A stretch of 31,448 nt of DNA from CAZOZP01 sp964584325. Its GTDB lineage: Bacteria; Bacteroidota; Ignavibacteria; Ignavibacteriales; Melioribacteraceae. Position numbers and translations under genes: made by a program. Below the pieces are notes generated by a model. The model saw only the letters and a program-made list of their open reading frames with translations. It had not been told where the DNA came from and made no database searches. The stretch covers positions 1 through 31,448 of the forward strand of contig CAZOZP010000044.1 of the NCBI GenBank assembly GCA_964584325.1. Reading direction: 5' to 3'. The first letter of the stretch is position 1; each line of letters begins with the position of its first letter. Shown in pieces: positions 24,379-31,448 of the stretch.

Positions 24379-25740
24379 ATGTCAGAATTTGTAAACAGCA
24401 TATTAACAGAAGTAAAAGCAAAGAATCCTTCAGAACCGGAATTTCATCAGGCAGTTCAGGAAGTTGCAGAATCACTTGAACTTGTAATGGAAAGACACCC
24501 AGAATATCGGAAAGCTAAAATTCTTGAAAGAATTATAGAACCCGAAAGAACAATAACTTTTAGAGTCCCCTGGGTTGATGACCAAGGTGAAATTCATATA
24601 AACAGAGGATACAGAATCGAAATGAACAGTGCAATAGGTCCTTACAAAGGCGGATTGCGTTTTCACCCTTCAGTAAATCTCGGCATTTTAAAGTTTCTGG
24701 CTTTTGAACAGGTATTCAAAAACAGTCTTACCACTCTTCCTATGGGTGGAGGTAAAGGCGGTTCAGATTTCGATCCGAAAGGCAAAAGCGATTTAAAGAT
24801 TATGAGATTTTGTCAGGCATTTATGACTGAATTGTTCAGACACATAGGGCCGAACACAGATGTTCCTGCCGGAGATATAGGTGTTGGCGGAAGAGAAATT
24901 GGTTATATGTTCGGAATGTATAAGAAGTTAAGAAACGAATTTACCGGAGTTCTTACCGGAAAAGGATTAAACTGGGGCGGTTCTTTAATAAGACCGGAAG
25001 CTACCGGATATGGTTCTGTTTATTTTGCGGCTGAAATGCTTAAAACAAGAGGCCTTTCAATGGAAAACAAAACCTGTCTTGTTTCCGGCAGCGGTAATGT
25101 TGCACAGTTTACTGTAGAAAAACTTTTACAGCTTGGCGGAAAAGTAGTAACTCTTTCGGATTCGAATGGATATATTTATGATGAAGAAGGAATAGACAGA
25201 AAAAAACTTGACTTCGTAATGGAGATAAAAAATGTAAGAAGAGGCCGCATAAATGAATACCTCGAAAAGTATCCTTATGCTGTTTATACTGCGTTTACAC
25301 CGGGAATGACTTCAAATCCGCTTTGGAATCATAAGGCCGACTGTGCTTTCCCGAGTGCAACACAAAATGAAATAAACGGAATTGATGCTCAGAATCTTGT
25401 CAATAATGGCGTAATTCTTGTGAGCGAAGGAGCAAATATGCCTACTAACATAGATGGTGTAAATATCTTCCTTGATAAAAAAATTCTCTACGGTCCGGGT
25501 AAAGCAGCAAATGCCGGCGGCGTAAGCGTTAGCGGATTAGAAATGGCTCAGAACAGTATGAGATTTAACTGGAGCAAAGAAGAAGTTGATAACAGACTTC
25601 AGATGATTATGAAAGATATTCACAGAAATTGTTCTGAAACTGCTGAAGCATATGGTACACCGGGTAATTATGTGAACGGAGCAAATATTGCCGGATTCCT
25701 TAAAGTAGCAAATGCGATGATGGATCAGGGCGTTGTATAA
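24379..25740 (+). CDS. gdhA: Glutamate dehydrogenase (hexameric, probably NADP-dependent)
   Basis: GdhA interconverts 2-oxoglutarate plus ammonia and glutamate in the cytoplasm. The 453-residue length and motifs fit the small hexameric family I: the substrate block GPYKGGLRFHPSVN (87-100), catalytic Lys126 in PMGGGKGGSDFDPKG, PAGDIGVGGREIGYMFG, and the Rossmann loop VSGSGNVAQF. The SDSNG sequence after the second Rossmann strand is the form common in NADP enzymes, but cofactor choice is inferred. It has its own leader region and a strong terminator at 25760-25788. Glutamate made here is also the ProB substrate. Confidence 0.96.
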   Translation: MSEFVNSILTEVKAKNPSEPEFHQAVQEVAESLELVMERHPEYRKAKILERIIEPERTITFRVPWVDDQGEIHINRGYRIEMNSAIGPYKGGLRFHPSVNLGILKFLAFEQVFKNSLTTLPMGGGKGGSDFDPKGKSDLKIMRFCQAFMTELFRHIGPNTDVPAGDIGVGGREIGYMFGMYKKLRNEFTGVLTGKGLNWGGSLIRPEATGYGSVYFAAEMLKTRGLSMENKTCLVSGSGNVAQFTVEKLLQLGGKVVTLSDSNGYIYDEEGIDRKKLDFVMEIKNVRRGRINEYLEKYPYAVYTAFTPGMTSNPLWNHKADCAFPSATQNEINGIDAQNLVNNGVILVSEGANMPTNIDGVNIFLDKKILYGPGKAANAGGVSVSGLEMAQNSMRFNWSKEEVDNRLQMIMKDIHRNCSETAEAYGTPGNYVNGANIAGFLKVANAMMDQGVV

Positions 25741-25759
25741 ATAAAAGACAGAATATATA

Positions 25760-25788
25760 AAAACTTCCCCGGTTTTCGGGGAAGTTTT
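25760..25788. terminator. Bidirectional intrinsic terminator between gdhA and the Yip1 gene
   Basis: AAAACTTCCCCG (25760-25771) pairs perfectly with CGGGGAAGTTTT (25777-25788), a 12-bp stem with a 5-nt loop. T-rich sequence follows on the plus strand and, read in reverse, on the minus strand, so it can serve both convergent genes. Confidence 0.92.
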
Positions 25789-25796
25789 ATTTTAAT

Positions 25797-26594
25797 TTAC
25801 ATTACAAGATTCTTAAGGAAGGGAAATATCTGAGCCAGAATAAAGACAACTAAATGATAAGTAAACCATAATCCGAAAATCACAAACAAATAATTCTTAA
25901 TGTTTTCTGAACGGTAAAAACGGGCTAAAGCAAAACTTAGAATAAAATAATACCAGATTACCAAAGGATCCAGTCTCGATAAGAAAAAGCCGGCAACAGA
26001 CATTTTATCCATATCCAAAAGCTGAACTGCATTTATACCCGTTAGCGGTCTTCCGGTTAACACTGAAGCAATAACAATTACCAAAGTCTGGATACATAAA
26101 ATGTAATATGAAAGTCCGTATGCTGTCAAAGCGCTAATGTAACTCCCTTGTCCGCCTAACAGAAATTTAACAATTAAATGCAAAACGCCGGCTATCAGAA
26201 AGAAAATCAAAAAAACGAAAAACACCTGTCCGGCAGCGGGAAGTACAATCGTGAAAAAAGGATTATTAATGGTTTCTGAAACTTTTTCGAGCTGTTTATC
26301 GGCTTCAGCTTGAGACATTTTTCCGGCTTCAACCATCTCTTGAAATTGTACTTCTACTTCAGATACTTTTTCAGTAAGGATTTTTTCCTTAATAATGGGA
26401 TTTGTCATGAAAACAGTTAATGTAATAATTCCGAGTAAAAGATAAAGCAGCACAGGAAGTATATAAGTGAAGGTAGAAACTTTACCTCGGGAAAGAACTG
26501 AACAGGTATGTGAAGGTTCTGTTATTAAGCCGATTAAAATGTCAATTTGGTTCAAATGGGTTTCTTTTTCAGGTACTATCTCGTTCTCTAACAT
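25797..26594 (-). CDS. Yip1-family integral membrane protein
   Basis: This 265-residue inner-membrane protein resembles bacterial Yip1-domain proteins. An N-terminal cytoplasmic stretch (1-40, LNQIDILIGLITEP is typical) is followed by about five to six membrane segments (about 44-64, 113-145, 150-180, 205-225, 235-262). A charged, probably coiled-coil loop lies between the first and second segments (about 70-108). GGAGA precedes the ATG at good spacing. It is a single-gene unit, convergent with gdhA. The cellular role of bacterial Yip1 proteins is not established. Confidence 0.82.
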   Translation of the reverse strand: MLENEIVPEKETHLNQIDILIGLITEPSHTCSVLSRGKVSTFTYILPVLLYLLLGIITLTVFMTNPIIKEKILTEKVSEVEVQFQEMVEAGKMSQAEADKQLEKVSETINNPFFTIVLPAAGQVFFVFLIFFLIAGVLHLIVKFLLGGQGSYISALTAYGLSYYILCIQTLVIVIASVLTGRPLTGINAVQLLDMDKMSVAGFFLSRLDPLVIWYYFILSFALARFYRSENIKNYLFVIFGLWFTYHLVVFILAQIFPFLKNLVM

Positions 26595-26727
26595 AAAATC
26601 TCCACATTGAATGAATGATTAATACTAAAATAATGATTTTATTCGGTTCTAAAAAATAACATTATTAATAATTCATATTGCCTTACATATTACAATAGAC
26701 TAATTTTAAAATCAAAAAGGAATTATT

Positions 26728-28116
26728 ATGAAAACAATCATTGAACCCTTTAAGATTAAGACTGTAGAACCTATTCGCTTTACAACTGAAGCTCAGAGAA
26801 CCGATATATTAAGAAAAGCAGGCAATAATACTTTTTCAATCAAAGCTGAAGATGTTATAATAGATTTACTGACAGACAGCGGTACTTCTGCAATGAGTTC
26901 TACTCAGTGGGCAGGGGTAATGGACGGAGATGAATCATATGCAGGTTCAAGAAGCTTCTACCGATTCGAATCTGCTGTGAGAAAGATAACCGGACATAAA
27001 TTCATAATTCCGACGCACCAGGGAAGAGCAGCAGAAAAAATTCTTTTTACTGCAATAGGCGGAAAGGGAAAATTCATTCCGAGTAATACACATTTCGATA
27101 CTACCCGTGCCAATATAGAAGCTTCAGGAACAGAAGCGGTTGATCTGCTTAATGAAACAGGAAAACATCCTGAGGTTATTGCGGATTTTAAGGGTAATAT
27201 GGATACTGAAAAATTAGAGGAATTTATAAAAGCTAAAGGAAAAGAGAATATTCCGGCTGTTATGATAACAATTACAAATAACTCAGGAGGCGGTCAACCG
27301 GTATCAATGGCTAATATAAAGGAAGTAAGCCGTATATCCAAAAAATACGGAATTCCCTTTTATATTGACGCCTGCAGGTTTGCCGAAAATGCTTATTTTA
27401 TAAAAACGAGAGAACAAGGATATTATTCTGTTTCAGTTTCAGACATTGCTTCGGAAATGTTTTCCTATTCGGACGGCGCAACAATGAGTGCCAAGAAAGA
27501 CGGACTTGCAAATATCGGAGGTTTTCTTTCTCTAAACGATAAAGAACTAGCCTCCGGATGCAGAAATCTTCTGATTGTAACCGAAGGTTTTCCGACTTAC
27601 GGCGGACTTGCAGGTAGAGATCTTGAAGCAATTGCAAGAGGACTTGAAGAAGTAGTAGATGAAAATTATCTGGAATACAGAATCAAAAGTGTTGAATATC
27701 TCGGCAAAAAAATTACTCAAGCCGGTGTGCCTATTATTGAACCCGCCGGCGGACACGCAATATATCTGGATGCAAAGAGATTTGTTCCTCATATACCGGC
27801 AGAACAATATCCCGGACAGTCGATAGTCTGCGAACTCTACATCCTTGGCGGTGTAAGATCTTGTGAAATTGGCAGCGTGATGTTCGGAAAATATTCCGAA
27901 ACGGGTAAATTAATACCCGCAGAAATGGAATTGGTAAGACTTGCAATTCCAAGAAGAGTATATACTCAGAGTCATATTGATTACACAGCAGAAGTTATTA
28001 TTGAAACTTTCAAAAAAAGAAACGAACTTTGCGGATATAAAATAATTTATGAAGCACCGGTTTTAAGGCACTTTACTGCCGAATTTGAAAAATTATGCGG
28101 AAGCGGGAATGTCTAA
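26728..28116 (+). CDS. tnaA: Tryptophanase (tryptophan indole-lyase)
   Basis: This PLP enzyme splits tryptophan into indole, pyruvate and ammonia. At 462 residues it aligns without gaps to the beta-eliminating lyase family: IDLLTDSGTSAMS (45-57), PTHQGR (95-100), the PLP lysine Lys257 in TMSAKKD, and EGFPTYGG (286-293). Residues that, from memory, separate tryptophanase from tyrosine phenol-lyase favour tryptophanase: Asp124 (Thr in TPL), Ile381 (Arg in TPL) and His448 in LRHFTA (Phe in TPL). Some surrounding blocks (MFSYSDGATMSAKKD) are TPL-like, so it may be an early-branching member. AGGAA precedes the ATG. The stop overlaps the next gene by 8 bp. No tnaC-like leader or Trp permease is visible. 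Confidence 0.9.
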   Translation: MKTIIEPFKIKTVEPIRFTTEAQRTDILRKAGNNTFSIKAEDVIIDLLTDSGTSAMSSTQWAGVMDGDESYAGSRSFYRFESAVRKITGHKFIIPTHQGRAAEKILFTAIGGKGKFIPSNTHFDTTRANIEASGTEAVDLLNETGKHPEVIADFKGNMDTEKLEEFIKAKGKENIPAVMITITNNSGGGQPVSMANIKEVSRISKKYGIPFYIDACRFAENAYFIKTREQGYYSVSVSDIASEMFSYSDGATMSAKKDGLANIGGFLSLNDKELASGCRNLLIVTEGFPTYGGLAGRDLEAIARGLEEVVDENYLEYRIKSVEYLGKKITQAGVPIIEPAGGHAIYLDAKRFVPHIPAEQYPGQSIVCELYILGGVRSCEIGSVMFGKYSETGKLIPAEMELVRLAIPRRVYTQSHIDYTAEVIIETFKKRNELCGYKIIYEAPVLRHFTAEFEKLCGSGNV

Positions 28117-28930
28117 ATTTAAAAAAATAATGAGTTATAAAAGCCGATTCAGGATATGGAGGCTTTTGGCGGATAATCAGAAATTACTAATTGAATCAAG
28201 AGATACTGAGAGTAAGGATGTTTTCTTTTCGGTTGCTGATGCAGAATCAGGGGATCTCAAATTGGAAGATTTTCAGACTGAAGAGAAATCCTGGACCGGA
28301 ATAGAAAAATTCCATAAGGGAATTATATATTTTCATAAATACATTAAACCTGACCTTCCGGATCATATAAGTATCTCTGCTTTTGATACTGAAACGGGGA
28401 AATATCTATGGATTCAGGAGGATTTGAGTTTTTGTTCATTCGAAGGCGATTTTATCTTAGCTTCAGGGTTGAAGAACGGTATCAGAGAATATTTTAAAAT
28501 AAATCCTTATAATGGTGAGATTTTATCAAGAATACCAGCTGAAGAGATAAATGCACTTTCTAATGAAAAGGTAGGCGAAGAGGAAGTAGATAATTACTTT
28601 TTTCCTTCTTTATTCAATCCGGACGATGTTTTTGATGATTATGCAAGGGAAACTCTTGAGAATGTTCTTAACTCGGAGAGTACAATGGGTGCTGTGGAAT
28701 ATATAATTTATAAAGATTTGCTTCTCTTTAATTATTTCAGAAAAGAAAATAATCTTCTAAGTAATTGTTTTCATATTTATGATTTGAAGATAGAAAAGGA
28801 AATTTACGATAACATTTTAGAAGAAGAACTTGAAAAGCCCTATTTGGATTCATTCTTTATTAAAGATGATCTTTTATATCTGTTAAAAGGTAAAAACAAA
28901 GTAATCATTTTCAGATACAAGCAAAAATAA
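28109..28930 (+). CDS. DUF4905-like protein of unknown function
   Basis: This 273-residue soluble protein starts at the ATG at 28109, inside the last codons of tnaA; a TTG at 28085 is a less likely start. It is acidic and appears beta-rich, with short repeats of the type 'SAFDTETGKYLWIQEDLSF' and 'YFKINPYNGEILSRI' that resemble PQQ/propeller blades. It is reminiscent of the Bacteroidota DUF4905 family, recalled rather than searched. No signal peptide or catalytic motif is seen. Its overlap with tnaA and 1-bp gap to the AMMECR1 gene suggest one transcript. Confidence 0.7.
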   Translation: MSKFKKIMSYKSRFRIWRLLADNQKLLIESRDTESKDVFFSVADAESGDLKLEDFQTEEKSWTGIEKFHKGIIYFHKYIKPDLPDHISISAFDTETGKYLWIQEDLSFCSFEGDFILASGLKNGIREYFKINPYNGEILSRIPAEEINALSNEKVGEEEVDNYFFPSLFNPDDVFDDYARETLENVLNSESTMGAVEYIIYKDLLLFNYFRKENNLLSNCFHIYDLKIEKEIYDNILEEELEKPYLDSFFIKDDLLYLLKGKNKVIIFRYKQK

Positions 28931-28931
28931 A

Positions 28932-29489
28932 ATGGAAATAACAGTCGAAACAAAAAAACTCTTACTGAAAATTGCCAGAAATACAATAGAAAATCTTTTC
29001 TTAAAGGAAAAGAAAAAGATAGAACTCGCGGAATTGGAGATACTTTCAAGCAAATGCGGTGCTTTTGTTACATTGACACTTGGAGGAAGCCTTCGGGGAT
29101 GTATCGGTTATATCACTTCTGATTTACCTCTGCTGCAGACAATAATATCTGCTGCCGAGAAAGCTGCATTCGAAGATACACGATTCCCGCCTCTTACTAA
29201 AGGGGAGGCAGATATGGTTGAAATTGAGGTTTCACTGCTTTCGGAACCGTTTCAAATGGCAAGTTATGATGAAATTATTCTGGGAAAGCACGGACTAATT
29301 TTACACGAAATGGGCAGACGCGCACTCCTTCTTCCTCAGGTACCGATAGAACACGGTATGGATAAAAACGAGTATTTGAGTGCCATATGCAGAAAAGGCG
29401 GATTTCCGGCAGATTTATGGAAAAAAAAGAAATTGGAATTGGAGTTATTTACCGCTGAAGTTTTTTCCGAAGAGGAATTTAATAAATGA
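28932..29489 (+). CDS. amrA: AMMECR1-family protein (AmmeMemoRadiSam system protein A)
   Basis: This 185-residue cytoplasmic protein belongs to the AMMECR1 family. The diagnostic LRGCIG motif is at 54-59, followed by AAFEDTRFPPLTKGE (about 78-92) and VEIEVSLLS. In many bacteria and archaea AMMECR1 is encoded with a Memo homologue and a radical SAM enzyme, the AmmeMemoRadiSam set, whose reaction is not established. Here the Memo gene follows with a 4-bp ATGA overlap, but the radical SAM gene is not in the window. Confidence 0.93.
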   Translation: MEITVETKKLLLKIARNTIENLFLKEKKKIELAELEILSSKCGAFVTLTLGGSLRGCIGYITSDLPLLQTIISAAEKAAFEDTRFPPLTKGEADMVEIEVSLLSEPFQMASYDEIILGKHGLILHEMGRRALLLPQVPIEHGMDKNEYLSAICRKGGFPADLWKKKKLELELFTAEVFSEEEFNK

Positions 29490-30304
29490 AAAAAGTAAGA
29501 CAACCTGCCGTTGCAGGATATTTTTATACTTCCGACAGAAATGCACTGAAGGAAGAAATTGAAAAATATCTGTTTGAAACGAAACCAAATGAAGTATTTG
29601 ACCGTATATCAGGTATAGTGGTACCTCACGCCGGATACAAATATTCCGGGAGAATTGCAGCTGCAGCCTACAACACAATCAAAGGTAAAAAAATAGAGAC
29701 GGCAGTGATTCTTTCCCCAAGCCACAGAGAGTATTTCAGAGGAATTTGTATTTATGAAGGCGATTCATATCTCACTCCGTTGGGAGAAGCACCGGTAAAT
29801 ACTGAGCTGAGAGAACTAATATTACAGAAAAAAGGGCCTGTATTTAAGGGCAGTCAGGGTCATAATACTGAGCATGCAGTAGAGGTTCAAATTCCTTTTT
29901 TCCAGACGATTTTTGAAAACATTAAAATACTTCCGGTGGTAATTGGAGAACAATCGGAAGAAAACATATATGAAATAAGCAGCAGACTTGCAGAAATTGC
30001 AGATGACAGCATAATTGTTGCCGCAAGTTCAGATCTTTCACATTTCTATCCGAAGGTAAAGGCTGCGGAGAAAGATAGTCTTGTTGAAAAATATATCAGA
30101 AATATGGATTACTCCGGAATGCAGGAATGTCTTGAGGCAAGTATTTGTGAAGCATGTGGCGGAGGATGTATTACTGCTTTAATGAGATATTCAAGATTTA
30201 GAAAAATAAACAAATCGAAAATTCTTGCCAGGGGCGATTCGGGAGATATTTCCGGAGATAACCGCGAGGTTGTCGGATATTTATCTGCAGTATTTTATGA
30301 ATAA
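29486..30304 (+). CDS. amrB: Memo-family protein (AmmeMemoRadiSam system protein B)
   Basis: This 272-residue Memo homologue has a class III extradiol-dioxygenase-like fold. Family residues are clear: RQPAVAGYFY (5-14), VVPHAGYKYSG with His48, SPSHREYF with His80, NTEHAVEVQIPF (127-138), SSDLSHFYP with His186, and CEACGGGCITAL (221-232). His48, His80 and one of the cysteines correspond in position to the metal-binding His/His/Cys set described for human MEMO1. It is coupled to the AMMECR1 gene and overlaps the next gene by 8 bp. The enzymatic activity is unknown. Confidence 0.93.
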   Translation: MKKVRQPAVAGYFYTSDRNALKEEIEKYLFETKPNEVFDRISGIVVPHAGYKYSGRIAAAAYNTIKGKKIETAVILSPSHREYFRGICIYEGDSYLTPLGEAPVNTELRELILQKKGPVFKGSQGHNTEHAVEVQIPFFQTIFENIKILPVVIGEQSEENIYEISSRLAEIADDSIIVAASSDLSHFYPKVKAAEKDSLVEKYIRNMDYSGMQECLEASICEACGGGCITALMRYSRFRKINKSKILARGDSGDISGDNREVVGYLSAVFYE

Positions 30305-31205
30305 AGAATCTTCTTTCCGCAATCTGAAAATAGGTTTTATCGGTGCCGGAAGAATTGCACATTCCCTGGTTCCTGCCTTAATTGAAAAGTCGCTTCCTGT
30401 TGATATAATAATAAGCAGGCAGAAGAAATCCGCTCTGTTGCTTGCAGATTCAAACCGAATAAAAAAATATTCAAACAAAATTCAGGATATACTCGGATGC
30501 AATCTGATTTTTCTAACGATTACAGATGATGAAATCTCAAAAACAGCATTGGATATTTCTACACTTGCTGATGATTTTTCAGGAAAAATATTTATTCATT
30601 TATCCGGTGCAAAAACAATTAATGAACTAGGTGTGCTTGCCAATAAGGGTGCAAGTACTGCGTCATTACATATTATGCAGAGTTTTCCGTTAAAAAACAG
30701 AGTAAATTTGAACAATCAATTTGCCGCTATTGAAGCAAAGCAAGATGCTCTTTTCCGATTTATCAGAAATCTGGCTGAAGTATTGGGGCTAAGGCCATTT
30801 AGAATTACTTCCGAACTTAAGATATATTATCATCTTGCAGGAGTGTTTGCCTCGAATTTTTTGGTTGCAAATTCCGTTAGTATAAACAAATGTCTGGCGA
30901 AGACCGGAATTACAGAATTTCCTGGAAGTGATATTTCATATCCTATTTCTATAGCTACTTTAAATAATATTAAAGACAAAGGGACTGAAAATGCTTTATC
31001 AGGTCCACTATTGAGGGGTGATATACTAACAGTTAAAAGTCACATCGAGGCAATTTCCGATCCTTTGATGAAACTGAATTATCTTTCGTCAAGTCTTTCA
31101 ATTATGGAGATTCTTTCCGGTAAACCGGGTTATGATGTAAAACTGTTCGGAAAAATTAAGAATATGTTAATAGATGAACTAAAAAAAATAATTTCGAAAC
31201 TCTAA
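30297..31205 (+). CDS. Rossmann-like/DUF2520 dehydrogenase-type protein
   Basis: This 302-residue protein has an N-terminal NAD(P)-binding Rossmann domain (IGFIGAGRIAHSL, about 11-23) and a helical C-terminal domain of the DUF2520 type (HLAGVFASNFLVANSVS, then SYPISIATLNNIKDKGTENALSGPLLRGD). The layout resembles ketopantoate/pyrroline-5-carboxylate reductases, and SLHIMQSFP is the usual hinge block. The ATG at 30297 lies within the Memo stop region (8-bp overlap); an open upstream extension in the Memo gene is not used. The substrate is unknown. Given proBA in the same window, a P5C-reductase-like role was considered but is not supported. Confidence 0.85.
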   Translation: MNKESSFRNLKIGFIGAGRIAHSLVPALIEKSLPVDIIISRQKKSALLLADSNRIKKYSNKIQDILGCNLIFLTITDDEISKTALDISTLADDFSGKIFIHLSGAKTINELGVLANKGASTASLHIMQSFPLKNRVNLNNQFAAIEAKQDALFRFIRNLAEVLGLRPFRITSELKIYYHLAGVFASNFLVANSVSINKCLAKTGITEFPGSDISYPISIATLNNIKDKGTENALSGPLLRGDILTVKSHIEAISDPLMKLNYLSSSLSIMEILSGKPGYDVKLFGKIKNMLIDELKKIISKL

Positions 31206-31211
31206 AAATAT

Positions 31212-31219
31212 TATATTTG
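31212..31219 (+). promoter_or_regulatory. Candidate -7 box TATATTTG before glyS
   Basis: TATATTTG matches TAnnTTTG and lies 37 bp before the proposed glyS start. TTTC at 31192-31195, 16 bp upstream, could be a poor -33 element. Confidence 0.35.
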
Positions 31220-31237
31220 CACAGTTTAATTTAATTC

Positions 31238-31242
31238 GGAGG
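31238..31242 (+). promoter_or_regulatory. Strong ribosome binding site GGAGG before an ATC start
   Basis: GGAGG is followed after 6 nt by ATC at 31249, in the frame of glycyl-tRNA synthetase. The two GTG triplets nearby (31242, 31244) are out of frame. Confidence 0.7.
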
Positions 31243-31248
31243 TGTGCC

Positions 31249-31448
31249 ATCGCCCAGAAAGACAATAACCGGAATGATCTGGTAGATAAAATAGTTTCCC
31301 TCGCTAAAAGGAAGGGCTTTGTGTTTCAGTCAAGTGAAATTTACGGCGGCTTAAATGGATGTTGGGATTATGGCCCTCTTGGTGTAGAGCTGCTTAAGAA
31401 CATAAAGGAAGAGTGGTGGAAATTTATGACATACCGCGAAGATATTGA
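31249..31448 (+). CDS. glyS: Glycyl-tRNA synthetase, 5' part (truncated by window end)
   Basis: The visible 66 codons encode the N-terminus of the homodimeric (class II, alpha2) glycyl-tRNA synthetase, which charges tRNA-Gly in the cytoplasm. After AQKDNNRNDLV come DKIVSLAKRKGFVFQSSEIY and GGLNGCWDYGPLGVELLKNI, the conserved family opening. The frame contains no ATG, GTG or TTG at the expected position; a strong GGAGG sits 6 nt before ATC at 31249, exactly where 'MAxKD' would begin. The only in-frame GTG (within GFVFQ) would remove conserved sequence. The start is therefore probably ATC, or the base is a sequencing error or mutation. The remainder lies beyond the window. Confidence 0.9.
   Translation, partial: MAQKDNNRNDLVDKIVSLAKRKGFVFQSSEIYGGLNGCWDYGPLGVELLKNIKEEWWKFMTYREDI

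Noticed and set aside
30225..30296. Longer start for the Rossmann/DUF2520 protein inside the Memo gene
   Set aside because: The Rossmann strand begins soon after the ATG at 30297; the extension is only the other frame of conserved Memo sequence.
30297..31205. Pyrroline-5-carboxylate reductase (proC) to complete the proline pathway
   Set aside because: The Rossmann opening is general, and the C-terminal half matches the DUF2520 pattern rather than the conserved P5C reductase dimerisation block.

Overview
The window looks like chromosome from an AT-rich, Gram-negative member of the Bacteroidota/Chlorobi superphylum, most likely the Ignavibacteria lineage. Evidence: a secreted glycosidase ends in a type IX secretion (T9SS) sorting domain with the 'YPNPFNPST' signature common in Ignavibacteria; a PorQ-like T9SS outer-membrane protein is encoded; BamD and a CcmAB pair show a two-membrane cell; and TAnnTTTG boxes resembling Bacteroidota -7 elements lie before several transcription units. 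The assignment is inference from protein style, not a database match. No tRNA, rRNA, CRISPR array, transposase or phage gene is visible.

Layout. 1-393: gene-free stretch with a 21/42-bp tandem repeat, a GTAGAGAC palindrome and a minus-strand terminator. 394-5340 (minus): T9SS-exported GH57 glycosidase and a large nitronate-monooxygenase/FabK-like protein. 5608-8187 (plus): stand-alone response regulator, exported TPR protein, SAM methyltransferase. 8184-9116 (minus): PorQ, converging on the methyltransferase with interleaved stop codons. 9262-16895 (plus): tightly packed run of htpX, a small membrane-anchored protein, bamD, a hotdog thioesterase, an FG-GAP propeller protein, a HEXXH metalloprotease and ccmA-ccmB, mostly cell-envelope functions. 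16956-20885 (plus): proB-proA (proline synthesis), a class III cyclase-FHA protein and an exported tyrosine-phosphatase-like protein. 21010-24201 (plus): a large receiver/PEP-synthase-ATP-grasp fusion and a zinc-ribbon mini-protein. 24379-25740 (plus): glutamate dehydrogenase, with a strong shared terminator facing a minus-strand Yip1-family membrane protein. 26728-31205 (plus): tryptophanase, a DUF4905-like protein, the AMMECR1 and Memo homologues, and a Rossmann/DUF2520 protein. 31249-end: the 5' part of glycyl-tRNA synthetase, which appears to use ATC as its start codon.

Most genes are housekeeping or envelope genes. Glutamate dehydrogenase, ProBA and tryptophanase point to active amino-acid metabolism; the GH57 enzyme plus PorQ point to secreted glucan degradation; HtpX, BamD and the metalloprotease point to envelope quality control. 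The most unusual items are the 989-residue receiver-ATP-grasp protein that lacks the phosphohistidine and PEP domains, the ATC start of glyS, the AMMECR1-Memo pair without its radical SAM partner, and the heptad-encoding repeat at the left edge.
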